This document shows positions 18,572-27,155 of a stretch of DNA of 32,518 bases, in pieces. Source of the DNA: Betaproteobacteria bacterium TMED22 (lineage in GTDB: Bacteria; Pseudomonadota; Gammaproteobacteria; Burkholderiales; Eutrophovitaceae). The stretch spans positions 819 through 33,336 of the forward strand of contig NHCB01000009.1 in NCBI GenBank assembly GCA_002167745.1, read 5' to 3'. Made by a program: the position numbers and the translations under genes. Numbering within the stretch: the stretch's first letter is position 1; every line of letters starts with the position of its first letter. Below the pieces are notes generated by a model. The model did no database searches. It was not told where the DNA came from and was given only the letters and a program-made list of their open reading frames with translations.

Positions 18572-19039
18572 CTAATCATTAGTTTTCTCAGACATCTTTC
18601 CATATAGAAACTGACCAATCACTTTTTCCAAAACAATAGCTGATTGAGTAATGCGAACTCGATCACCACCCTGCAAATTTTCGAGCGCGCCTCCAGGATC
18701 AATGCCCACGAACTGGTCTCCCAAAAGACCAGAAGTGAGTATCGAAACTGAGCTGTCTTTGGGAAACTGAAATTGTTTGTCCAAATTCAAGGTAACTACA
18801 GCTCTAAGACTCTGGTTACTGAAACTGACATCATCAACCCGCCCAACAACAACACCAGCACTTTTAACGGGAGCCTTTGCTTTAAGTCCACCAATATTAT
18901 CGAATTCGGCAGAGACCAAATAACCCTCCGATTTAATAATAGAGTCCACATTTCCAGCCTTTAGCGCTAAAAATAAAAGCGCCGCTATTCCTGCCGCCAC
19001 AAAAATCCCAACCCATAGATCGATAGCTGATCTTTCCAT
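18572..19039 (-). CDS. mlaD: MCE-domain phospholipid-transport protein MlaD
   Basis: A 155-residue inner-membrane protein with a single N-terminal helix (about residues 8-26) and one periplasmic MCE domain, containing FDNIGGLKAKAPVKSAGVVVG and the GLLGDQFVGIDPGG loop. MlaD forms the hexameric lipid funnel on the MlaFE transporter. The start ATG follows the mlaE stop without a gap (TAAATG). Confidence 0.96.
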   Translation of the reverse strand: MERSAIDLWVGIFVAAGIAALLFLALKAGNVDSIIKSEGYLVSAEFDNIGGLKAKAPVKSAGVVVGRVDDVSFSNQSLRAVVTLNLDKQFQFPKDSSVSILTSGLLGDQFVGIDPGGALENLQGGDRVRITQSAIVLEKVIGQFLYGKMSEKTND

Positions 19040-19834
19040 TTAGTGCACTCCCGTAAACATAAACGCGGTCAAAACAAAATCCAACGCTAACACAGCTAGC
19101 GCAGATGTCACTACTGTTCGTGTTACCGCTTTAGAAACACCCTCCGCTGTTGGGACAGACGCATATCCCTCATACACAGCTATAGCGCTCACTGCAGTTC
19201 CAAAAACAATACTTTTGATAACACCATTCAAAATATCATGATGGAAATCAACACTTGCCTGCATTTGAGACCAAAAAGCGCCTGAATCCACACCTATGGC
19301 AACTACAGTAATCAAATAACCACCAATAATACCCATCGCAGAAAAAATAGCCGCCAATAGGGGCATTGATAAAACTCCTCCCCAGAACATTGGGGAGACT
19401 ACTCTCGCATAGGGGTCCACCGCCATCATTTCCATCGCTGACAGCTGCTCAGTCGTTTTCATGATACCAATCTCGGCAGTAATCGCTGAACCAGCACGGC
19501 TCGCAAACAATAACGCAGACACTACCGGCCCTAGTTCCCTAACAAGGGATAAGGCTACCAGAGTACCGACAGCCCCAGTCGATCCATACCTTTTTAGCGT
19601 TTCATAACCTTGCAGCCCCAGAACCAGGCCGACAAACAAACCAGAAACAATGATAATCACTAACGACAAGACTCCAGCAAAATGAATCTCTGCGATAAGT
19701 AACTGGGGTCGACGGATCACAATTGATGATCGTGCAATCACCTTACAAACAAACATACTCGCGACCCCTAGGGTCCATACCGAGTTAACAGTCTTTCGGC
19801 CAAGTATCGACAGTATATGTATTAAGAAAGTCAC
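19040..19834 (-). CDS. mlaE: Phospholipid ABC transporter permease MlaE
   Basis: A 264-residue MlaE/YrbE-family permease with about five to six hydrophobic segments. The family motif ELGPVVSALLFASRAGSAITAEIG is intact, as is the TEQLSAMEMMAVDP segment. It translocates phospholipids across the inner membrane with MlaF. The start is GTG, overlapping the mlaF stop as GTGA. Confidence 0.96.
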   Translation of the reverse strand: MTFLIHILSILGRKTVNSVWTLGVASMFVCKVIARSSIVIRRPQLLIAEIHFAGVLSLVIIIVSGLFVGLVLGLQGYETLKRYGSTGAVGTLVALSLVRELGPVVSALLFASRAGSAITAEIGIMKTTEQLSAMEMMAVDPYARVVSPMFWGGVLSMPLLAAIFSAMGIIGGYLITVVAIGVDSGAFWSQMQASVDFHHDILNGVIKSIVFGTAVSAIAVYEGYASVPTAEGVSKAVTRTVVTSALAVLALDFVLTAFMFTGVH

Positions 19835-20652
19835 TTGGTCATCTCACAGTCCGTCAGCGCCAAATCATCTCTGTAACTTCTCGATGGCACATGAAAGGGC
19901 ACTGGACCATCCACCTCTCCATTAACGAATTGTTGAACTAAGGGATCTGTCGATTCAATTAACTCGCTAGGCGTACCCCTCGCGGTAATGAATCCACGGG
20001 ACAATAAGATGACCTCGTCCGCAACCTTAAAAGAAGCTTTTATATCGTGTGTAACAAAAACTGAGGTGATGCCCAAAGCGTCGTTCAAGGTTCTAATCAA
20101 GTTACCAGTTATGGCCGTAGATATTGGATCTAGTCCAGTAAAAGGCTCATCGTATAGCATCAAACTAGGATCCAAAGCAATCGCTCGAGCTAGAGCAACT
20201 CGTCTGGCCATTCCGCCAGAGAGCTCAGCTGGCATAAGTTTGGCTGCACCTCTCAATCCCACCGCATGAAGCTTCAGCAAAACCAAATCTCTTATCGCGG
20301 CATCAGGCAATGTGGTCTGTTCCCTCAATGGAAACGCGACGTTCTCATACACACTAAGATCAGTAAAAAGGGCGCCAAACTGAAAGAGCATGCCTATCGT
20401 CTTTCGATACGCAAAAAGCTCAGCGTGCTTCATTTCATTGACAACTTTATGGTTACATACGACCTGTCCTTGCTGTGGGCGCAACTGACCACCTATCAAC
20501 TTAAGAATAGTCGTCTTGCCTGAGCCGCTACCGCCCATAATGGCAGTGACTTTACCCGCCGCGAAGCCTATTTCTAAATTTTCAAAAATTTTCGATTGCC
20601 CATAAGCAAAATTCACCGAGGAAATTCGTATTAGATCTTTTGATTTGATCAT
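19831..20652 (-). CDS. mlaF: Phospholipid ABC transporter ATPase MlaF
   Basis: The ATPase of the Mla phospholipid transporter, about 273 residues. Walker A is GGSGSGKTT at residues 40-48, the signature is LSGGMARR, and Walker B is LMLYDEPFTGLDP with the switch H in FVTHD. I choose ATG 20652, with AAGG nine bases upstream; a TTG three codons earlier is too close to that site. First gene of the mla operon and of the 15-kb minus-strand block; transcribed divergently from kdsD. Confidence 0.96.
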   Translation of the reverse strand: MIKSKDLIRISSVNFAYGQSKIFENLEIGFAAGKVTAIMGGSGSGKTTILKLIGGQLRPQQGQVVCNHKVVNEMKHAELFAYRKTIGMLFQFGALFTDLSVYENVAFPLREQTTLPDAAIRDLVLLKLHAVGLRGAAKLMPAELSGGMARRVALARAIALDPSLMLYDEPFTGLDPISTAITGNLIRTLNDALGITSVFVTHDIKASFKVADEVILLSRGFITARGTPSELIESTDPLVQQFVNGEVDGPVPFHVPSRSYRDDLALTDCEMTK

Positions 20653-20883
20653 TAATGACAACCTTAAAATTAGTAGTTCATTCTATCTTCAATTTCCTAA
20701 TTATGTCGACGTCAGTGACTTAAACTACTGCATTAACCTACTTCCGGATAAAAAGTGAAGCATAATTTCTGATTGATAAAAATACTAACACTTGAACAAT
20801 ACTTACAAATCAGATACCAACTCATACGTCCGAGCTATAAGATATACTTTATAAATGCCTGCGAAATTGCTACAAAAACGACC
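20653..20883. other. Divergent intergenic region mlaF / kdsD
   Basis: About 230 bp between two head-to-head operons (Mla phospholipid transport and KDO/LPS export). It must hold promoters for both. A TATACT at 20843-20848 is a possible -10 for kdsD but has no good -35, and I see no convincing promoter for mlaF. The 37 codons upstream of kdsD are open but unlike any KdsD N-terminus. Confidence 0.5.
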
Positions 20884-21840
20884 GTGTTGATAGACTACGC
20901 ACGCCAAGTGCTTGAAATAGAGGCCAAGACTTTAGTTGAGCTCTCTGAACGTCTTGATGACTCGTTCACACAAGCTTGCGAAATGCTACTTACATGCAAA
21001 GGGCGGATCGTGGTGAGCGGTATTGGAAAATCTGGCCACATAGGACGCAAAATCTCTTCCACTCTATCTAGTACGGGATCACCCTCTTTCTTTGTTCATC
21101 CAGCGGAGGCAAGTCACGGAGATTTAGGCATGGTGACAAAAGAGGATATAGTCATTGCAATATCCTATTCAGGCGAGAGTCCTGAGCTTAATCTCATTAC
21201 TCCTGCGCTAAAACGAGAGGGTACCAAAGTGATAGCGATTACTGGGAACAAAAACTCAACGCTTTCTGAATTGGCGGACCTCGTCCTCGAATGTAGGGTG
21301 TCTGATGAAGCATGTCCACTTGGATTAGCCCCGACATCAAGTACGACTGCGACGCTAGCTCTTGGCGACGCAATCGCCATTGCACTACTGCGTGCTAAAG
21401 GTTTTACGGAAAAAGAATTCGCTAGATCGCATCCAGGGGGCTCTCTTGGTAGACGGTTACTCACTCGAGTAAGCGACCTGATGAAAATGGGCGATGAATT
21501 TCCAAAAGTAACACCAAATACCAACATTCAAAAGATCGTCGTGGAGATGACGTCTAAAAAACTGGGTATGACAGCGGTTATGGATAACGAAAAACTGGTT
21601 GGAATAATAACTGATGGGGATCTACGGAGAGCTCTCCAAAAAACAAAATCGCTTGAAAATTTAACAGGCCGAGACATGATGACCTCTCAACCGCGAACCA
21701 TTAAAGGAACTACCCTAGCAGCGGAAGCCCTTCAAATAATGGAAAAGCGTAGCGTAAATCAATTGATAGTTGTTAACGATTTAGGAGGGCCCTGCGGGGT
21801 ATTAGGAATGCACGACCTACTCAAAGCAAAGATTTTATGA
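20884..21840 (+). CDS. kdsD: Arabinose-5-phosphate isomerase (KdsD)
   Basis: Converts ribulose 5-phosphate to arabinose 5-phosphate, the first step of KDO synthesis. About 318 residues: an SIS domain (roughly 35-165, with GIGKSGHIGRKI and SYSGESPEL) followed by two CBS domains (about 200-318). The reading frame is open for a further 37 codons upstream to a TTG at 20773, but family homology starts near residue MLIDYARQVLEIE, so I place the start at GTG 20884, without a clear ribosome site. TTG 20887 is an alternative. The stop overlaps the kdsC start as ATGA. Confidence 0.9.
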   Translation: MLIDYARQVLEIEAKTLVELSERLDDSFTQACEMLLTCKGRIVVSGIGKSGHIGRKISSTLSSTGSPSFFVHPAEASHGDLGMVTKEDIVIAISYSGESPELNLITPALKREGTKVIAITGNKNSTLSELADLVLECRVSDEACPLGLAPTSSTTATLALGDAIAIALLRAKGFTEKEFARSHPGGSLGRRLLTRVSDLMKMGDEFPKVTPNTNIQKIVVEMTSKKLGMTAVMDNEKLVGIITDGDLRRALQKTKSLENLTGRDMMTSQPRTIKGTTLAAEALQIMEKRSVNQLIVVNDLGGPCGVLGMHDLLKAKIL

Positions 21841-22361
21841 AGGAAGAGCTTGCAAAAAAAGCGAGAATGATCGAAGCGGTACTATTTGACGTTGATGGAG
21901 TCATGACCGACGGAAAAATTTACTGTTCTGAAAGGGGAGAGACGCTCAAAGCATTCAACGCCGCAGACGGTCTAGGAATTAAATTATTGAGCGATTTTAA
22001 CGTCTTAACAGGTGTAATTAGCGGAAGAAATTCACCGGCACTGCGTTACCGCTTAGCTGAATTAAACGTAAAACACCTCTATCTGGGTGCAGTTGATAAA
22101 CTTAGCGCTTTCGAACAATTTCTCGAGCAGGTCAAACTCACTCCCAAACAAGTAGCGTTCATAGGAGACGACTTACCCGACTTACCAATCTTGACTCGTT
22201 GCGGCTTAGCTGTTTCAGCTAGCAATGGGTGTAATGAAGTCCGCTCGAGGGCGGATTACATTACAGACCGTCAGGGTGGAGATGGCTCAATTCGGGAAGT
22301 CGTTGAACTCATTCTCAAATCAAAAGGTTTGTGGGAAGACTATATTAAAGGTATTTGCTAA
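21837..22361 (+). CDS. kdsC: KDO-8-phosphate phosphatase (KdsC)
   Basis: A HAD-superfamily phosphatase without a cap domain, 174 residues, that removes phosphate from KDO-8-P. The nucleophile and acid aspartates are D18 and D20 in FDVDGVMTDG; ISGRN and FIGDDLPDLP are motifs II to IV. Acts directly after the KdsD-KdsA steps of LPS inner-core synthesis. The start overlaps kdsD, and the last stop base is the A of the lptC ATG. Confidence 0.96.
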   Translation: MKEELAKKARMIEAVLFDVDGVMTDGKIYCSERGETLKAFNAADGLGIKLLSDFNVLTGVISGRNSPALRYRLAELNVKHLYLGAVDKLSAFEQFLEQVKLTPKQVAFIGDDLPDLPILTRCGLAVSASNGCNEVRSRADYITDRQGGDGSIREVVELILKSKGLWEDYIKGIC

Positions 22362-22918
22362 TGCATAAACTATTAAATAATTATAGGCTCTTGGGACTTA
22401 TTTCAATGCTGACACTGGCATCGTGGTGGGCACACAACGTGTCGTTATTCTCATCTCAAAATATAATGGTGTCCAAAGGAACCCCCAAGTTTTTCCTCAG
22501 CGAGGTTACTGCCAAAAGATTCAACTCAGAAGGATATGAAAAATCTACACTAACGGTTGATTCGATAATCAACTCCTCCTCAGAAGAATCAAAACTCGTT
22601 AGGCCACGCCTGATATTCCATGAATCAGCCGCATCAAAATTTACCGTAACCGCGGACGCGGGCATCACGCAAGATAATGAAAAAATTAATTTAATGGGAA
22701 ACGTGACCCTTCAAGTAAGCAGTGAGCCCACCTCACCAGATACGAGTGTCGCTACGGACTTTGCAACCGTGAATATTTCATCAAATATATTACGAACAAA
22801 ACACAACGCGACAATAACACGCAATTCGTTAGTCGGTTTTTCTGATGGATTCATATATGATGCACACAAAGGACTTCTCAACCTGTTAGCCAAAGTTACG
22901 TTGACTTACGATGATTAA
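22361..22918 (+). CDS. lptC: LPS export system protein LptC
   Basis: A bitopic inner-membrane protein of 185 residues with one N-terminal helix (about residues 9-27) and a periplasmic beta-jellyroll domain. It passes LPS from LptBFG to LptA. Sequence conservation is low, so the call relies on the topology, the segments FLSEVTAKRFNSEG and GNVTLQVSS, and its place between kdsC and lptA. ATG 22361 has AAAGG about ten bases upstream; a TTG two codons earlier is less likely. Confidence 0.92.
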   Translation: MHKLLNNYRLLGLISMLTLASWWAHNVSLFSSQNIMVSKGTPKFFLSEVTAKRFNSEGYEKSTLTVDSIINSSSEESKLVRPRLIFHESAASKFTVTADAGITQDNEKINLMGNVTLQVSSEPTSPDTSVATDFATVNISSNILRTKHNATITRNSLVGFSDGFIYDAHKGLLNLLAKVTLTYDD

Positions 22919-23468
22919 AACTGTTCAATCACCTATGAAAAAATTGCATCTAGCAAGCTCACTCTTAACGTTATCTCTCATACTCTTTTCCAACCAAGTC
23001 TGGAGCGAAAAAGCGGATAGAGAAAAACCGATAAACATCGAAGCTGACAGTGCTCACATGGATGACAAAACAAGTACTGCTGTCTTTAAGGGTAATGTTG
23101 TACTAACTCAAGGAACCCTCCTTATCAAAGGCGACACCCTAACAGTGATGCAAGAAAATGATGAATTTAAGCAAGGTGTTGCGGTAGGAGAGAGCGCTTA
23201 CTTCAGACAGAAACGAGAAGGCTACGAGGATTACATAGAGGGAGAAGCTCACCAAATCGAATTCGATGCATTAACAGACCAATTAACAATGAAAACTAAT
23301 GCAAAGCTATGGCGTGAGGGTGACGAGGTACAAGGTAACTTCATCCATTACGATGCCCTCACTGAAACTTTTACTGTAAACGGTGATGGGCAAGCTAATG
23401 GCACGTCCACAACGTCCGGCGGAAGAGTAAAAGCGATAATACAACCGAAATCTAATACAGATCCGTGA
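22911..23468 (+). CDS. lptA: Periplasmic LPS-transport bridge protein LptA
   Basis: An OstA-like protein of up to 185 residues that forms the periplasmic bridge for LPS. It has a signal peptide (MKKLHLASSLLTLSLILFS, cut near VWS) and the family core INIEADSAHMDDKTSTAVFKG. The frame starts at ATG 22911 inside lptC; the ATG at 22935 gives a more typical signal peptide and may be the real start. The gene overlaps the lptC end by 8 bp. Confidence 0.94.
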   Translation: MIKTVQSPMKKLHLASSLLTLSLILFSNQVWSEKADREKPINIEADSAHMDDKTSTAVFKGNVVLTQGTLLIKGDTLTVMQENDEFKQGVAVGESAYFRQKREGYEDYIEGEAHQIEFDALTDQLTMKTNAKLWREGDEVQGNFIHYDALTETFTVNGDGQANGTSTTSGGRVKAIIQPKSNTDP

Positions 23469-23523
23469 TAATTCCCCGTGATTCAACTTAAAACTTAGCC
23501 AAAATGTATACAATCTGGCTGGT

Positions 23524-24240
23524 GTGAATATGCTCAAAGCCTCGAAACTCAACAAGAAATATCGCTCAAAGACCGTCGTCAATGACGTCTCCATTGAGGT
23601 CGCGCGCGGCGAAATTATAGGCTTACTCGGTCCTAATGGGGCAGGAAAAACTACAACTTTTTATATGATCGTAGGCATTACTCCTTGCACTAACGGCAAC
23701 CTAACACTGGATGGCACAGACATTACGCACCTGCCAATTCATCGACGTGCAGAATTAGGGATCAGCTATCTGCCCCAAGAAACCTCAATATTTAGAAAAC
23801 TAAATACAGAGGACAACATTAGAGCTATTCTTGAATTGCAACAGCAAGTCAACATTTCCGAGCGTCTAGAGCAACTACTCGATGAGTTAAGCATAACTCA
23901 CCTAAGAAAAAATTCTGTAACCTCTTTATCAGGAGGCGAGCGACGCAGAGTTGAAATCGCACGAGCCCTCGCAAGCGACCCAAGCTTTATTTTGCTGGAC
24001 GAACCCTTTGCTGGCGTTGATCCACTTGCCATTTTGGACATTAAGGAGATTATTCGGTACTTAGTTCGACAAAAAATAGGGGTAATCATCACCGATCACA
24101 ACGTGCGAGAAACACTGGATATTTGTGACCGCGCTTATATCGTCAATGAGGGAGCCGTGCTCGCAGATGGCGACCCCGATGAAATCATTAAGAATGCTTC
24201 GGTGCGAAAAGTATACTTAGGTGATCACTTTAGATTATGA
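23524..24240 (+). CDS. lptB: LPS export ABC transporter ATPase LptB
   Basis: The ATPase that drives LPS extraction through LptFG. 238 residues. Walker A is GPNGAGKTT at about residues 36-44, the Q-loop is [12 protein letters not shown], the signature is LSGGERRR and Walker B is [13 protein letters not shown]. The start is GTG 23524 or ATG 23530; GGTG nearby serves as a weak ribosome site for either. The 55-bp gap after lptA holds a -10-like TACAAT at 23509-23514 without a clear -35, so an internal promoter for lptB-rpoN is possible but unproven. Confidence 0.97.
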   Translation: MNMLKASKLNKKYRSKTVVNDVSIEVARGEIIGLLGPNGAGKTTTFYMIVGITPCTNGNLTLDGTDITHLPIHRRAELGISYLPQETSIFRKLNTEDNIRAILELQQQVNISERLEQLLDELSITHLRKNSVTSLSGGERRRVEIARALASDPSFILLDEPFAGVDPLAILDIKEIIRYLVRQKIGVIITDHNVRETLDICDRAYIVNEGAVLADGDPDEIIKNASVRKVYLGDHFRL

Positions 24241-24316
24241 AAAGAACCACGTCAAATATCGAAATTCGGTTACAAAAAAAATACTACCACCTGGTTAATC
24301 ACCAAATAACGCTATT

Positions 24317-25723
24317 ATGAGACAGCAATTAGTCACTAGACAAACACAGAATTTGTCCTTAACTCCGGAACTCAGACAGTCACTTAGGTTCTTGGGTTTA
24401 GCTACCAATGAACTTATCGAAGAGCTAAAAGATATAGCCCTTGAAAACCCCCTAATCGATCTCGAACAAGGCTCCAATCCGGAATTAGAGGGTGGCGCCG
24501 CAATTGGAGAACACGAAGCAACTAACTTGGAGCAATCGACGTATGCTGAAGCGGCGGTCCTGGGTGACTATACAAGCCACAAAATGTCGTCGTCAGGTGA
24601 CAATGAATTTAGTTACGATGGCTCAAATTCTGATTACATTGCATCACACTCAGATTTCAGGGATCACCTAAAAGAACAGCTAATATCGAATAACACCTCA
24701 AATAAGGACAGGGAATTTTGTAGTTATCTGATCGATTGCGTCAATGAAGATGGTTTTTTAAAAGAATCATTTGAAGATTTGTCCTCCAACTTTCCCAAAA
24801 ATCAGCATTGGAAATATAGCGACTTTGAGAGGTGCCGATCGATTTTAATAAATCTTGAACCTAGCGGCATAGGCTCGATCGACCTGGTTGAGTATTTAAA
24901 GATACAAATAGAAAAAACTCGATCTAGGGCTATTATCAAAAATATTTCGTACGCCATTCTAGCCAAGCACCTTATTTTATTAGCAAGCTTTAACTATAAA
25001 AAAATTGCACAGACTCTTGAATGCGAACTCGCGGAGGCAGAAGAAGCGGCAAAACTTATATCGAATCTAAGCCCAAAACCAGTCAGCGGAGAATGGGAAG
25101 ATCATGCAAAGTATGTAAAACCCGACTTGATCGCCGAAAAATTTAACTCGAAGTGGTCTATACGGCTGAATGACGAACATATCCCTAGAATTAGGGTGAA
25201 TCAAGAATATGCACATTTAATTCAGCACGAGAAAACGGAAAAAACGAGCTCTCTTAAAAACTATTTAAAGCAGGCGAGGAATATCCAGCGCAGCATAAAC
25301 CAACGACACGAGACATTGCTGACGGTAGCTCGAGAGATCTTTAAAGTACAACTGCCGTTTTTAGACGATGGTCCCAAAGGGCTTGTTCCATTAAATCTTC
25401 AAGCGATTTCTGAGGCGGCCGAACTACACGAGTCGACAATTTCCAGAGCTACGTCAGGCAAATACATCAGCACCCCCAGAGGAACCTTTGAACTCAAATA
25501 TTTTTTCAGTAACTCGATAGGAGATACGGGAGAAACATCGTCTACCCACGTAAAAGACGTTATAAAGAAAATGATAAGATCTGAAAACCCTAAAAAACCT
25601 CTATCAGATAGCAAAATTCAAGAGCTACTATCAGCGACAGGCATTGAAATCGCCAGACGAACAGTAGCTAAATACCGGGAAAATCAAAAAATCCTTCCTT
25701 CACAAATGCGGAAGAAAATCTAA
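24317..25723 (+). CDS. rpoN: RNA polymerase sigma-54 factor
   Basis: 468 residues, a complete sigma54. Region I starts at MRQQLVTRQTQNLSLTPELR and gives way to an acidic region II (about residues 50-110). The core-binding domain follows, then the helix-turn-helix in HESTISRATSGKYISTPRG, and finally the RpoN box ARRTVAKYRE, which contacts the -24 element. Region I departs from the usual LQQSIRLLQLS pattern (it reads LRQSLRFLGLAT) but keeps the core. The gene sits between lptB and ptsN as in most proteobacteria; hpf, usually next, is missing. Confidence 0.97.
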   Translation: MRQQLVTRQTQNLSLTPELRQSLRFLGLATNELIEELKDIALENPLIDLEQGSNPELEGGAAIGEHEATNLEQSTYAEAAVLGDYTSHKMSSSGDNEFSYDGSNSDYIASHSDFRDHLKEQLISNNTSNKDREFCSYLIDCVNEDGFLKESFEDLSSNFPKNQHWKYSDFERCRSILINLEPSGIGSIDLVEYLKIQIEKTRSRAIIKNISYAILAKHLILLASFNYKKIAQTLECELAEAEEAAKLISNLSPKPVSGEWEDHAKYVKPDLIAEKFNSKWSIRLNDEHIPRIRVNQEYAHLIQHEKTEKTSSLKNYLKQARNIQRSINQRHETLLTVAREIFKVQLPFLDDGPKGLVPLNLQAISEAAELHESTISRATSGKYISTPRGTFELKYFFSNSIGDTGETSSTHVKDVIKKMIRSENPKKPLSDSKIQELLSATGIEIARRTVAKYRENQKILPSQMRKKI

Positions 25724-25727
25724 TTAC

Positions 25728-26186
25728 ATGTCTACCAACATCAGTTTAATCAAACTGTTCGAGGAGGTCGAAGTCCTCCTCAACATAAAAGTTTCCAGCA
25801 AGAAACGACTCTTTGAAGAAATCGGACTCTGCGTTGAAGACAAATATGGTGTACCGCGGTCTGAAACATTTGATGCCTTATTTGCTCGCGAAAAACTCGG
25901 ATCCACAAATATTGGGCATGGCATTGCACTGCCCCATGGGAGACTGAAACAGTTAAAGCGATTCGTAGGCGTTTTCGCCCGACTTAAAGAACCTATTCAA
26001 TTCGAATCAGGCGATGGTAAACCAGTACAAATGGTCTTTGTGTTACTAACGCCTAAGGTTAAACAACAAAATCAACATCTAGCATACCTCGCTCATCTCG
26101 CCGAGGTATTTAGCGACCATCTAGTAAGGAAAAAACTACTTGAAACAGCCGATATAACAGAAGTACTAGCTCTACTGGAGAAATAG
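25728..26186 (+). CDS. ptsN: Nitrogen-regulatory EIIA protein (PtsN, EIIA-Ntr)
   Basis: A 152-residue EIIA domain of the fructose/mannitol class, used for regulation rather than sugar uptake. The phosphorylated histidine is H70 in GIALPHGR. In other proteobacteria it receives phosphate from NPr or HPr and controls potassium uptake and nitrogen-related functions. It starts 4 bp after rpoN, and hprK follows with no gap, which fits one transcript. Confidence 0.96.
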   Translation: MSTNISLIKLFEEVEVLLNIKVSSKKRLFEEIGLCVEDKYGVPRSETFDALFAREKLGSTNIGHGIALPHGRLKQLKRFVGVFARLKEPIQFESGDGKPVQMVFVLLTPKVKQQNQHLAYLAHLAEVFSDHLVRKKLLETADITEVLALLEK

Positions 26187-27155
26187 ATGCCATCAATCTC
26201 TGTAAATAAACTCGTTGGTGACAATACGGAGGCTTTAAATCTTAAATGGGAGATAAAACACAAAGACGACGATCGCTCAATAGATTCAAAAATCGTTAAC
26301 ACTTCACCAAATGGGTTAATTGGGCACCTCAATCTGATACATCCCAACTGGATTCAAATTTTTAGTCGCACTGAGGCTGCGTATTTCAAAGATATTTCTA
26401 TTGATTCCCAGAACGAATCACTCGCAAAAATCACTGCAAATACTACCTGTTTCATCATATCAGATGGCGAAGCATGTCCTCAGTCCATCCTGAAAGTTGC
26501 TAATAAAGATAACATTCCAGTCCTAGTGTCGCCCTTACCAAGCCTGCAGATCATTTGGGTACTCCGAACATATTTGGGCAGAGTATTAGCAGATTACGAA
26601 ACACACCACGGCGTTCTTTTGGATGTACTCGGGGTCGGCGTCATGATTACTGGAGATAGTGGCGTGGGTAAAAGCGAGTTAGCGCTGGAATTAATATCTC
26701 GAGGATCTGGCCTCGTAGCTGATGATGTTGTTGAACTCTTCCATATCGCGCCTAAAACCGTTGAAGGAAGAAGTCCGGAGCTCTTAAAAGATTTCTTAGA
26801 GGTAAGAGGATTAGGCCTATTGAATATTAGAACTATTTTTGGGGAAACCGCGGTGAGGCGTCGTAAAAATCTCAAACTTATAGTTGAACTTATGAATCCG
26901 GGACTGGGACAAGGACAGACAGTCCAAACACAACGCTTACCCTTACAAGCCTCTTCCCAAAACATTCTAGATGTGGATGTTAGAAAGGTTCAATTGCCCG
27001 TCGCTGCGGGGCGCAATCTTGCCGTATTAGTCGAGGCGGCTGTTCGAAATTATGTATTGCATCTTAGAGGAATTGATAGCACCCAAGAATTTATGGCACG
27101 CCAAAGCAAAATTATTGCTGATCAAGATAGAGATAGGCCATCAAATCTAAAATGA
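26187..27155 (+). CDS. hprK: HPr kinase/phosphorylase
   Basis: A bifunctional enzyme that phosphorylates HPr on a serine and reverses it. 322 residues. An N-terminal domain to about residue 130 is followed by the catalytic core. It has the conserved HHG near residue 140, Walker A GDSGVGKS at 156-163, and the HprK signature LEVRGLGLLNIRTIFGETAVR (split here by the usual loop). HprK occurs in betaproteobacteria but not in enterics. The ATG begins right after the ptsN stop. Its substrate gene (ptsH) is not in the window. Confidence 0.96.
   Translation: MPSISVNKLVGDNTEALNLKWEIKHKDDDRSIDSKIVNTSPNGLIGHLNLIHPNWIQIFSRTEAAYFKDISIDSQNESLAKITANTTCFIISDGEACPQSILKVANKDNIPVLVSPLPSLQIIWVLRTYLGRVLADYETHHGVLLDVLGVGVMITGDSGVGKSELALELISRGSGLVADDVVELFHIAPKTVEGRSPELLKDFLEVRGLGLLNIRTIFGETAVRRRKNLKLIVELMNPGLGQGQTVQTQRLPLQASSQNILDVDVRKVQLPVAAGRNLAVLVEAAVRNYVLHLRGIDSTQEFMARQSKIIADQDRDRPSNLK

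Noticed and set aside
20773-20883. N-terminal extension of KdsD from TTG 20773
   Set aside because: The 37 extra residues do not match KdsD N-termini and have no ribosome site; the region is more likely promoter and leader.
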